Position numbers and translations under genes: made by a program
Shown here: positions 1-10,811 of the stretch, piece by piece
Position numbering within the stretch: the first letter of the stretch is position 1
Layout: every line of letters begins with the position of its first letter
Assembly: GCA_000697055.1 (NCBI GenBank)
Contig: JNDT01002355.1
Location: forward strand, 248,001 to 312,000
DNA from: Saksenaea vasiformis B4078
Lineage: Eukaryota > Mucoromycota > Mucoromycetes > Mucorales > Saksenaeaceae
Direction: 5' to 3'
Length of the DNA stretch: 64,000 nt
Notes under the pieces: generated by a model
Seen by the model: only the letters and a program-made list of their open reading frames with translations
Told to the model about the DNA's origin: nothing
Database searches by the model: none

Positions 1-1410
1 GCTTTGTCGATGTTTTTCTTTTCATCTCTGTAAATATCTCCGAGTCTCCGTTGCACATATTTATCTCCTTGATCCGCTGCTTTTTGATACCATTCGATTG
101 TTTTGTCGATGTCTTTCTTTTCATCTCTGTAAATATCTCCAAGTTGGATTTGAGCATCTATATTTCCTTTATCAGCCACTTTTTGAAACCATTCGATTGC
201 CTTGTCAATGTCTTGCTTCACTTCTCTTCCCTGATGGTACATCCTTCCAAGCGTGTATTGCGCATGTTCATTTCCTTGATTCGCCGCTTTTTTGTACCAC
301 TCAAGTGCTTGGTCAATGTCTTTCTTCATGTCCCATTCCGTTATGTAAATATATCCGAGTTCGATTTGAGGCCTTTCACTTCTTTGATCTGCTGCTTTTT
401 GGTACCATTCAATTGCCTTTTTCGTGTCTTTCATCACTCCATGTCCCAAACGGTACATGTCTCCAAGCGTGTATTGCGCATCTTTATCTCCTTGATCCGC
501 CGCTTTTTGGTACCATTCATACGCCTTTTTCTTTCTGTCTTGATTTACGCCTAACCCATGGTGGTATACTTCTTTAAGTTTAGTTTGCACATCAGCATTT
601 CTTTGGTCCGATGCCTTGATGTAGACTTTATCCATACCTATTCCGCAGTAATGCTTCTCGCCAAGATTGAACTGCTCCCATTTGTCGTTCCAATCGATTG
701 GATCTTTGTACAGGCTAATACCCTTTTTGTTACCTTTGCCCACACCATCTTCATGACTCTGTATTTTCACGTCCATCTTGCGCATCTTCATCTTTGTGAT
801 CATCTGCTTTTTGTATTATGCTAATATAGTTAACATTGGTGTCATTTTCAGCATCCTCGTCGTTCGACAGGCTTCCTTCATGTCTGTTTTGTCGATTGGC
901 TGCTTTTGTTCCCAGATTGGATTCTTGTTGATCTCTATGCAAGCGGCCTTCGCAGCTGAGTGGACTATTGGAATCGCTCGATTTCTCTCCACTTTCTCGG
1001 TTAGCAACTTCGCGTTGTATGCCAATATCGCTGGGACTACTGTCACCATCAGAATCGCCAAATATATCTTTTTCAGGTTGGTTTTGCAAGTTGTCATGTC
1101 CATTGTCTATGGCTCTGTTGTTGTCTTGATCCAGAACTTGCAACCGACTCATGTCTTCAACATCGTGTTCCATACTTTCATGGCTTCTGGCACACTGTTT
1201 GGATACTTCAGCGGGATTCTCTTCCGCTGCATGCTCAAGTTCATTATCAGAAAATGCTTTGTCATAAACCCCCTCCACTTGTAGACGTTTATCGTTCTCA
1301 AGGACGCTATAAATCGGCTTAAAATCTTTGACCCGTATAGTGGCTGGGTTTGATATTGTAATTTCCAGTTTCCTAATCCATCCAGGAAAAATAACTCGGA
1401 TTCATATTCT
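1..1410 (-). pseudogene. Sel1-repeat protein, truncated tandem paralogue A (runs off left edge)
   Basis: On the minus strand an open frame from about 1,410 carries the family hinge (WIRKLE, then KPIYSVLE) and an acidic Ser/Asp-rich linker, and closes at a TGA at 751-753. Another frame then carries about seven Sel1 repeats (EWYQKAADQG, LGDIYRDEK type) to base 1, so the C-terminus lies outside the window. Beside the related copy at 63,371-64,000, two bases appear to be missing close to the TGA, which suggests a frameshift. No MACPF-like exons lie upstream: the hinge abuts the last repeats of paralogue B. Sel1 repeats are helical protein-binding scaffolds; the role here is unknown. A sequencing error cannot be excluded. 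Confidence 0.7.
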
Positions 1411-4050
1411 TGCGCTGCACCTTTCCAAGTCGAGACGCATCGCCAACGCGATTCTGCGCCTCAGCATCGTTCTGTTCAGCTGCTTTCTTGAAACAATCAA
1501 CGGATTGATCGTAATCCCTTTCAACGCCTCCCTCATCTCGATATGCACATCCGACTCTCCTTTGGGCATAGCTGTGGTTCTGTGCTGCAGATTTCTTATA
1601 CCATTCGAATGCCTTGGTATAGTCTTGAATAACACCGTTACCAGCTTTGTAGGCATCACCAATACAAGCCTGTGCTTCAGCGTCGTTTTTCTCAGCTGCT
1701 TTTTGGAACGATCTGAATGATTCAGCAGAGTTCTGCTCAACGCCTTCGCCATTGCGGTATACACAGCCAACACCATGTCTGAGCGTACACGTAGTCTTGA
1801 CGCGCCGATTTGCTATACCAGTCGAAAGCTTTGATGTAATCTCGCTGCACACCCTGTCCTGCTCTATATGCATCACCAATACAAGCTTGTGCCTCCGCAT
1901 CGTTCTGTTCTGCTGCTTTTTTAAACCACCCAAATGACTGCGCGTAGTCCTGACTGACGCCTTCTACATCTCTATAAGCGCACCCAAGCTTTCTTTGAGC
2001 ATAAGCATTGTTCTTTTCTGCCGGCTCCTTGTACCATTCAAAGGCAGCCTTGTAATCTTCCTTGCTACGGTCTCTGGCTATATACACGTCGCCAAAACGT
2101 GCTTGCACTTCAGCATCGTTTCTTTTAGCCGCTTTTTGGAACCAGTCGAACGATTGTCCAAGGTCCTTTTCAACGCCTTTGTCGTCTCTGTAGGCATGGT
2201 CCAGCCACGTCTGTGCGTAAGCATATCCCTGACGAGCGTACTTTTTGTACCAGTCGAATGCTTGCTTATGATCTGATTCTACACCCAGTCCTGCTCTGTA
2301 AGTGTCGGCAATAGATGCCTGTGCTTCTGCATCATTTTGTTCCGCCGCTTTTGTGAACCACTCGAATGACTGTGCATAATCCTGACTGACTCCTTCGCCA
2401 TCTCGATATGCGCATCCAACTCTTCTTTGTGCATAGCTATGATTCTGTTTGGCCGAACTTCTGTACCATTCGAACGCTTTTTCGTAATCCTGACTTATGC
2501 CATTTCCACTTCGGTACGCGTCACCAACGCATGCTTGCACCTCAGCATCATTTTGCTTCGCTGCTCCTTGGAACCACTTGAATGATTCTGCATAAGCTTG
2601 ACTGAAGCCTTCTCAGTCCCTATATGCATATCCAACTTTTTCTTGTGTGTAGATTTGTTTCTGATTTGCCGAACCATGTTTGTTTTCTAGATTAGCTGCT
2701 TTTGAGTCCAGATTGACGACTTGCGGATCTCCATGCAAACTGCCTTGATGGCTGGGTAGATCATTGGAATCATTTGGTGTGTCTCCACTTTCTCGGTTAA
2801 TAACTTCGTGTTGTATGCTAGTATCGTTGGTATTACTATCATCATCAGGATCTTTACCGAATATATCCTTTTCCAGTCCGCTTTGCAAGCTTTCATGCCT
2901 ATTGTCTATGACTTTGTTGCTGCCTTGGTCCAAAAGTTGCAGTCTCCTCATAGCTTCAACTTTGTCTCCCGTACATTCATTGCTTTTGCCAAACTTTTTG
3001 GAAAATTCAGCGGGGTCCTCTTTGACCGGATACCCACGCTGGTTATCCGGAAATGCTCTGTCATAGATCTCCTCCACTTTAAGCTGTTCATTATCTTCAA
3101 GGATGTTATATATAGGCTTCAAGTCTTTGAACTGAGTAATGGCTGGTTCGGACGTAGTAGACTCTTTCAGCTTCCTAATCCATCCAAGAAAAATAATCCA
3201 GGATCACCACCTACCACAAATTTATCCAGCAACTATCGCGTATATGTGATGAAGATTACCTATGATCTTGTAACCTTTGATTACATCCGGGCGTCATCTA
3301 CTATCTGACGGATGGACCGGATTTTGTTACATTCAGTCTCCAGTTCACGCCCCTTCCTGTTCTTCATCTTCGGACTCTCTTTCTTACGAGCAAGTAGGCC
3401 ACCTGAACCAGGGAGATAGTTAGATAATGTTACACGTGCAGTAATCATTATACCAAGCAAGATTTTGGACGGATAATAGTATCCAAACCGCTCAAACACA
3501 GTTTGCAGGGCTCTATACTTCGTGTTATCGGTGCCTTCCTTCAAAGCATCTTGTACAGCTTTCCTGAAACGGTCCGTTGCTTTGAGATATTCCGAAGACA
3601 GTTGTACCTGTAGGAGTCCTATGAATTGAACCATCGGTAAACGTCTGTTCAGTCACTTACTTCTCCCCAAAAAACGTAAGAAATGGTGTATTCAGCTGAG
3701 CCCCTTCCAGATGACCGTTGCTCTTGCTTATGTGCAATGCAACTAGCTTCAGCAGCAATGTCGTAAGGACACGTTTTAGACGGTAAGTGGTGGAAGCTGC
3801 CATCTATTAGTAACTTATTCATGAAAGTATCCGTGTCGATGGTCCTCGTGCACGTATATTCCACAAATGGTTTGTCATAGGAATACTTATGAAGAAGTCT
3901 GAGCATATTATGCTTTCCCCCTTCAACGTCTATTGCAGAGTACTCGGCGGCGTATCCATCAAAATGGATGCCTCGTGTGCAACGACTGGCAACGTCATAC
4001 GTCAAAAATTGATTGAACTGTGAAATGTCTGATAAACACATAGAAGACAT
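1373..4050 (-). pseudogene. MACPF-like/Sel1-repeat gene, broken paralogue B
   Basis: The ATG is at 4,048-4,050. Exon 1 (3,661-4,050) has the family GIHFDG motif. Intron 3,608-3,660 leads to exon 2 (3,454-3,607), which ends in FGYYYPSKILLG. A 51-base intron (3,403-3,453) then rebuilds LGG. Exon 3 (3,260-3,402) is 143 bases against 144 in the intact paralogue D, so it shifts frame and meets a stop. The hinge after 3,210 also differs by one base from its paralogue. About twelve Sel1 repeats follow, interrupted by an in-frame TGA at 2,613-2,615 inside a YRDGEG motif and by an extra base near 1,775 that moves the rest into another frame ending at 1,373. Four separate lesions make this a likely pseudogene. 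The MACPF-like call rests on motif spacing (FGxxY, six residues, GG). Confidence 0.75.
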
Positions 4051-4218
4051 GGGCTTATTTTATTATATTAGATAGCAGTTTATCTGTTGCATCGTAGGAG
4101 TCCATTTAAAAGGAGGAGAAGAAGTTGTTGTGTCTCATCCTTTTATCGAAATGAGCATTCGGAATGGCGCCGTTTAAATTCTGTTAGGCTTTGTGCTAAG
4201 TCCATGTCAGACATCGGG
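4051..4218 (-). promoter_or_regulatory. Copied upstream segment, copy 1 (paralogue B)
   Basis: About 165 bases directly upstream of the ATG of paralogue B recur upstream of paralogue C, of the start relic at 7,774 and of the right-edge copy. Shared landmarks on the plus strand are CCTTTTATCGAAATG, then a GCATTCGGAATGG-like stretch and a TGTGCTAAG-like stretch. Conservation right up to the ATG suggests that promoter and 5' leader were copied with the gene. No TATA box is obvious. Confidence 0.6.
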
Positions 4219-4439
4219 TGCCTCATAATCTTAAAATGGAAAGCACTAAGGTTTGTACGTATGTTGGGTGGATGCATCAATAACAGGCATGTAAGGGTAA
4301 ACCATGTACTCCTTATTCAAAATATATAGCAAAATGCTGGGGACATATGCTCAACGAAATGTACCTCTTTTTCTGCTCGGTTTATACGACACGATGTCAA
4401 AAACAAAACACAACCCCGAGATTGAGGAAATAAAATCAA

Positions 4440-6960
4440 TTATCTTAATCGGTTGTTCATCCTTTTCTTTTTAAAATCATCGAAGTCCTGATATGGTTGC
4501 ATAATATCCTCCCTCAGCTGATTCTTGGTATCTTTCAATTCCCACTGTATTACTCGTCTTGTTCGTCGTCTCTTTAAATACAACCAAGCCTCATGTGTGT
4601 GCATATCTATGTTTGATTTGCCGTTTTTCTGATACCATTCCATTGCTTTGCGCTTGTCTTTCTTTTCATATTTGTAAATATCGCCAACATCGAGTTGTGC
4701 ATATACATTCCCTTGATCAGCCGCTTTTTGATACCATTCAATTGCTTTATCGATATCTTTCGTGTAACGACTGTAAATAGCATCAAGTGTCATTTGCGCA
4801 TCTTCACTTCCTTGATCCGCCGCTTTCTCGTACCATTCAATTGCTTTATCCGTGTCGTGTTTTTTATGTTCGTAAATGTCACCGAGTCTTATCTCCGCGT
4901 CTTCGCTTCCTTGATCCGCCGCTTTCTGGTACCATGCAATCGCTTTGTCGATATCTTTCGTGTAATCTCTGTAAATATCACCAAGCCTTATTTCCGCATC
5001 TTCATTTCCTTGGGCCGACGCTTTCTGGTACCATTCAATTACTTTACTGTAATCTTTAACCACGCCTCGTCCATATTCGTTCATAATTGCAAGCTTGGTT
5101 TGCGCATCGCCATTTCCTTTATCTGCTGCAAGCTTGCACCATTCAAGCGCTCTGGAGTACAACTCTTCCGCCTTCTCCTTGTCTCTCCGCACGAACCATC
5201 CAATAGAATACATCACCCCAAGGTTGTGTTGCCCAATGCCGTGTCCCTGATCAGCTGCTTTTCGGTACCATTTGAATGCCTTCATGCCATCTACATGCAC
5301 GCCTCGTCCGTGATAGTACATATCGCCCAGTTTTGCCTGCGCATCCCCATTTCCCTGCTCCGCTGCCATTTCGTACCATTCAGCTGCTTTCTTGCTGTCC
5401 CGAGCTACACCTCGTCCGTATCTGTGCATATCTCTAAGTCTGGTCTGCGCATCGCTGTTTCCCTGATTCGCCGCTTTTCTGAACCATTCGTACGCTTTAA
5501 CGTAGTCTTTATCCATATCAATTCCATGGTAGTATTTCTTGCCGAGTCTAAAGTGCTCCTGTTCATCTTTTCTATTGAATGCATCATCGTAGACACCAGT
5601 ATCCTTGTGATAATCTTCGGTCGCATCACTCTCATCGTTGTATGCATTCTCCGGTTCGTTTCGCGCAGTTTCCTGCCAATCATCGATTGCTCTGTCGATG
5701 ACTTGACTCAAGTCAAATCGGCTATGACTCATGCCTTCAGGTTCGCTTTGATCTGTTCCGTTTCCGCAATCGGCTGCTTCATAATCCATTTAACCTGTAA
5801 CTCGCAACTGCCAATCCGCGCCATCACGCTTACCTTGCGTATCTTCATTCTTTTCCCTGCATTCTTTGGCAATCGTGACATTGTTGTTTTCTAGTTCATT
5901 TCGAAAATAGCCGTTAGAATACGCCTTCTCGTAAACCTGCTCCGTCTGAAGGCGTTCATCACTATCGAGGATATCATATAGCCGCTTCACCGTTCTGAGC
6001 TGGATGATTGCTGGTCTGGACTTGGTGGACTCTTCCCACTTTTTTGTTCCATCCACGAAATATAGACCGGGAACACCACCTATCACAGGTTTTGTCTAGT
6101 AACTGCCGCAGATAGGTGATGAAAATTTACCTATTACTTGGTAATCTTTGATTTCATCCCTAAATTCTTCTGCTGTCGAATGGCCCGACTGAATTGCCGT
6201 ATGTTCAAATCACCAATTTTGCACTCTGTTTCCGCTTTGTACCTTTCTACTTACTTTCGCATAAATGAACACGTAATCCATACCACTCTCTTTTGTACGA
6301 GCAAGAAGGCCACCTATCAAGGTCAAGTTAAATAATGCTACACATCTATGGATCACAGTACCGAGAAAGATCTCTGAAGTGTAGTAGTAGTATCCAAATC
6401 TTCCGAAAACGGACTGCAAAGCCTCATACTTCTTCTTATCGGTGTTTTCGTTCAAAGCGCTTTGCACAGACTCCCTGAAACTGACAGTTGCTTTGACAGA
6501 GTTGGAACATAGGCGGGCCTAAGATGAAACATTGGGTCATCCATAAAAAGATCTGCCTGATATCTTACGTTTCCCCGAGGAAACGCGATAAAAGGGATAT
6601 TCAACCAAGTGCCTTCCAAACTTCTGTTGGCTCTGTTTACATCCGCTGCAACTATCTTGAGCAGCACCATCATATGCGCATGTCTTAGACATCGAACGAG
6701 GACAGTTGTCAACCAATAGTGATCCATCCATGCAAGCATCAGCCTTGATGGTCACACAAACATACTCCTCGAATGGCTTATCACAGGAATATTCGTCGAG
6801 GAGTCTAAGAACGTCGTCCTTCCTCTCTCCAACGTCTATTGCAGAGTACTCTGCAGTGGATCCGTCATGATGAAGACCTCGTGCGCACTGGTTGACAAGA
6901 TCATGCCCAAAAAATTGAGTGAATTATCAAAAATGTCTGATAAATGCACGTAGAAGACAT
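4440..6960 (-). pseudogene. MACPF-like/Sel1-repeat gene, broken paralogue C
   Basis: The ATG is at 6,958-6,960. The layout matches paralogue B: first exon with GLHHDG, then a GYYYY-type exon, a short intron that rebuilds LGGLLART, an IGG hinge near 6,086, and Sel1 repeats to 4,440. There are several lesions: an extra T in a T-run near 6,915, a one-base difference at the first donor near 6,570, an in-frame TGA at 6,210-6,212 and a TAA at 5,790-5,792. The last 449 codons (4,440-5,789) are uninterrupted and hold about nine Sel1 repeats (DKAIEWYQKAADQG type), so a truncated Sel1-only protein starting at the ATG at 5,787-5,789 is possible. The partial repair of motifs by splicing supports descent from a functional gene. 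Confidence 0.72.
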
Positions 6961-7131
6961 GTGCTTTTTCTGTTACATCAGATGGTACTGCCTGTTTTTC
7001 GATGTAGCAAGTCATTAAAAGCGAAGAAAGGGAAGTTACAGCGTTTGTCCTCCTTTTATCGAAAGGAGCATTCGTAATTACACTATTTGAATTTTTAAGG
7101 TTTATGCTGAGTCGATACAAGACATCAGGAG
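6961..7131 (-). promoter_or_regulatory. Copied upstream segment, copy 2 (paralogue C)
   Basis: This segment aligns by eye with the segment upstream of paralogue B, including CCTTTTATCGAAAGG, GAGCATTCGTAAT and a TTTATGCTGAGTCGAT stretch, up to the ATG at 6,960. Confidence 0.55.
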
Positions 7132-7608
7132 AGAGAAAACATCCTGGTTTATGTTGTTCTCTCTTTTACCCCTAAATAAACGTTGTGTTCTGTAGCTTTA
7201 AATCTTTTACTGTGTTGCGGCGTTGTTCTGGTATGTTGCAATGCGTAGGTTCAGCCAGTGTCCGGTTAAAAATATGTTTCAAAGAACACTTTGTAGTGAG
7301 TATTGAAGGGGAAAATCGAATTCTCTTTATGGTTTTGTCATCATTGATTAGATTCTGATAAAGATATCAATGCATCACGTATACGAAATTGTTCATATCT
7401 CTTCGTTTAGGATGTGGGACCATGGAAACAAACTATCCTGGCCATGCTGGCATTCTTTGCCCATTACTTGAGCAAACACCTGTTACTATACTTCAGCACC
7501 GCCCTTTTCACACAATTGAGCACATTATGTTGCGTCACTCCAAGCCCCTCTGCAGGGCCTATTATTACACCATTGACCTTTCAAAACCAGGATAGCGAAT
7601 ATAAGCGA
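7132..7608. other. Spacer, nothing recognised
   Basis: Only short, unconvincing open frames occur here on either strand. No family motif, RNA gene or repeat was recognised. Confidence 0.4.
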
Positions 7609-7776
7609 TTACTTCTGGAAATTGTTGGTGAGAATCCTACATTCGCTGTATATAGATACATGATTTGCTTCCGGAAGAGATGCAGAGAACATAAAGATTT
7701 GGTCGCATTGGTTGGCAACATCACACGTCAAAAATTTATTGAACTGTGAAATGCCTGATAAACACATAGAAGACAT
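7609..7776 (-). pseudogene. Orphan 5' start fragment of the MACPF/Sel1 family
   Basis: The ATG at 7,774-7,776 opens with MSSMCLSGISQFNKFLT, nearly identical to the start of paralogue B. Similarity stops after about 25 codons and the frame ends at TAA 7,609-7,611 (55 codons). The usual GIHFDG motif and all later exons are absent. Together with the copied upstream segment this is a relic left by duplication followed by loss of the gene body. Confidence 0.65.
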
Positions 7777-7940
7777 AGGATTGTTTTCTTACATTAGATG
7801 GTAATTTCTCTGTCGCGTCGTAAGAGGCCATTGAAAAGGAGAAGGAGATGCTGTAGTGTCTGTCACCCTTTTATCGAAATGTGCACCCGGAATGGTACCA
7901 TTTAAATTCAGTTAGCCTTTATGCTAAGCCGATGTGAGAC
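7777..7940 (-). promoter_or_regulatory. Copied upstream segment, copy 3 (start relic)
   Basis: Same arrangement as copies 1 and 2: CCCTTTTATCGAAATG, GTGCACCCGGAATGG and TTTATGCTAAGCCGATG, ending at the relic ATG. Confidence 0.6.
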
Positions 7941-8369
7941 TAATTACAAATGTTTCATAGTACCTTCATCGAATAGATAATTCCCGTTGCACAGCTGCTA
8001 CCGTCATCGTATTCATACGTTCATATGCATATGTGGCTTTATCGAAGACATGGCAAACCGCGTCGGTGTTCGACGTTTACAGACACCAATATGTTTATTC
8101 TATATGGTAGCCCTTAGAGTTACGCTTTCGATGCCTACCTTCTCTTGACTCATCTGTTAAGAATAAATAATAAAGCAAGAGACACTATCAGTGCAGTGGC
8201 TAGGAGGGCAGAAGCAAAGAATAACAGGGTTCGCAGAAAATGGGACAAAGCTCGGCAGGTCCACTAAGATTATCTTCGATTTTATTTTATAAATGGAAGA
8301 GATACAGCGTAATGTCAAATCTCACATATTTATCGTTGTTTTGTTGACGGAGTACAGTACTTCCTGATG
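7941..8369. other. Spacer between paralogue D and the start relic
   Basis: A/T-rich, with no coding signal or repeat recognised. It probably holds the 3' end of paralogue D. Confidence 0.4.
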
Positions 8370-10811
8370 TCACAATCTCTTATTTCGCCTTATCGAACCG
8401 TACAAAATTGCGAGTTTCTTTTTCGCTTCTTTCATTCCCTGATTGAGAGCCCGTTGGTACCAATACGATGCTTTATAGTTGTCCTTATTTACATATTCAC
8501 CGCTGTAATATATGTCACCAAGTTTCAGTGAAGCCGCGCCATCCTGTTGATTCGCCGCTTTTTTTAACCAAGTAATTGCCTCGTCCGGGTCTTTGTTCAC
8601 ATCAGTACCTTTCAGGTACATGTCTGCAAGTTTCTTTTGAGCCACTTTGTTTCCTTGTTCCGCCGCTTTTCGCAAGCAAGAAACTGCCTTGTTTGCGTCT
8701 CTATCCACGTCGTTACCGTTCCCGTATACATTTGCAATTTTTTTTTGAGCCTCCGTGTCCCCTTGATCTGCCGCTTTTCGGTACTGTTCAAGCGCTTTGT
8801 CGATGTCCTGGTCCACGCCAATTGCATCTCTGTATGCATTTCCAAGTTTCTTTTGCGCTCCCGCGTGTCCTCCGTTGGATGCCACTTCGTAGTATTTTAT
8901 TGCTTCTTTGACATCCATAGCTATGCCTCTTCCGTATCTGTAAAACGTTGCGATCTCGTGGCAGAGCTGTGGATCTTTCTGGTCTCTGACCCTTTTGTAC
9001 CATTCGGATGCTCTTTTCACATCTTTTGCGACGACATTTCCCAGCCTGTATATATCACCAACCTCCTTGCACGCTCGGCTATGCCCTTGATAGCCAGCTT
9101 TTTGGTACCACGATAAAGCAAGAGAATGGTCCTGCTTGACCCCTATGCCGCGTTTGTACATGAAACCAACACGGTATTGTGCTTCGACATCGTTCAGGTT
9201 GGCGGCTCTCTTGTACCATTCAAATGACTTGATGGGATCTTTGTCCACAAATTGACCTGCGTTGTACATGGACCCAAGTTTATACTGCGCTCGGGCATGA
9301 TCCTGGTTCGCCGCGCTTTGAAACCATTCGGACGCGTCGGTGTAGCTCTGCTCTACACCTTGTCCGGACAAGTACATCTTGCCCAGACGATACTGTGCAT
9401 CGGCATGGTGTTGAACAGCCGCTTGATAAAACCATTTGAATGCTTCGGATAGATCCTCACTGTCTTCATACATACGTCCCAGGTAATACTGGGCGCTACT
9501 GTCGTACTTTTCTGCTGCTTTGAAGAACCATGAGTATGCTTTCTCGTCGTCCTTGTCCACGCCTATGCCATTCATATACATGACACCAAGTTTGGTTTGT
9601 GCCGTTGCGTCGTTATGAACCTCGGCCTGCAGCAGGCATTCACAGGCATCGATATGGTCCTGGTCGCACCCGAACCCATTTGCGTACATAATGAATAATC
9701 TGTGCTGCAAGGCAGGTTCACAAGAAAAGGATATGGTTACATAGTTTCTCATCACGTCGCTATCCTCATGGCTTATGTAATTCATCTTGAAATACTGCTC
9801 TCGAAAACGTTTCTTCATGATATCCTTTATTGTGTCCTCCACGGCGTTCCTCAGATCATCCGGTAGCAGGAAATAGGTTGGGACGAATTCCTTGCGTTTG
9901 ATAACCACGGGATTTGACGAAACGGATTCTATCCATCGGTCGATCCTTGGCTCGTACGAAGATCCGATGGAAACGTCATAGGAATTAAATAGAAGGGATG
10001 GATCACCTCCTAGTGGTAGTTAGTATCCTACTATTCATACTTGTAATAAGCTCGTTTCCTTACCAATCACGTCGTATTGCTGACCACTGCTAATAGCATG
10101 TTCAATCGCGCGTTTGACTTTCTCGGTCTCATTGTCCAACGGTCCATCGTGAATTGACAGCCATGTTCTTTCAAAAAGAGCATTCCATTCAACTTTAACG
10201 CTTCCACCTACGTACAGTTTGTGAGAATCAGCCTCCGCCTGCTGTCAAGGTATATTACCGAGAACTATTTTCATGGGATAAAAATACCCATATCTTTCAA
10301 AAATTTCCTGTAGAGCACCGGATCTCTCTTCATCAGAAGAAAAGTTTAGAGCACGTTCGACGTCGGTTCTAAACGATGTAGCTGCCGATACGTTCCCGTC
10401 AAGAGAAAGCTAGTATAGATGCTGTTTATTGCGACACGTTTCACTGTACACTTCACTCACCTCATAGCATGATGCGTACAACGACAGCTTACTGAATCCG
10501 GGCTCGCCACTTAGTCCAATTTCTTGCCCCAGCCGAAACGAAGCATCAAACGTCGTATCGCTACATAGTGCCCTCGTACGGTCACTTCCTTCGTGATCTA
10601 CTTCAGTTTTGGGGCGGAGATGTTGGAAAATGAACGACGCCTCTTCTTCGAGACCATCCTCCGCATCAGCGTGCTCTGAGGTGTAGCTGTGGTTCAGCAT
10701 GTCAGCTACAATTGAGTCCGTTGTTTGACCATCGAGCTTGATTCCTCTGTTCCAGGAACCACCTAGCGCTCTCATTACTTGTACTGGTAAAAGAGCATCA
10801 GGCAGCGTCAT
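8370..10811 (-). CDS. MACPF-like domain/Sel1-repeat protein, intact paralogue D
   Basis: Exons 10,461-10,811, 10,259-10,409, 10,064-10,207 and 8,370-10,009 join in frame through GT-AG introns of 51, 51 and 54 bases and give about 761 residues. Residues 1-245 form the MACPF-like module: RGIKLDG near 22, YGYFYP near 158, LGG at about 167 (codon split by intron 2) and VIGGD near 216 (split by intron 3), followed by WIESV. This fits the MACPF spacing YGxxY, six residues, GG, but the usual Thr-His is replaced. Residues about 311-750 hold about twelve Sel1 repeats (SEWFQSAANQ, LGKMYLSGQGV type). No signal peptide or membrane helix is seen. The start is the first ATG in an open exon. Pore formation is not shown; the module may be a scaffold or recognition unit. 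It is the only undamaged member of the left array. Confidence 0.8.

Noticed and set aside
51..577. Plus-strand hydrophobic open frames in the left repeat array
   Set aside because: They are antisense shadows of Sel1 repeats: every hydrophobic block is the complement of an AIEWYQKAADQG or LGDIYRDE repeat on the minus strand.
4695..5894. Plus-strand open frame of 399 codons opposite paralogue C
   Set aside because: It is the antisense of the Sel1 array; the repeated complement keeps stop codons away. Codon content and repeats make sense only on the minus strand.
7389..7749. Plus-strand frames of 68 and 111 codons, and minus-strand fragments that hint at a transposase
   Set aside because: No recognisable motif; one frame overlaps the start relic on the other strand. 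Interrupted by stops in all readings.
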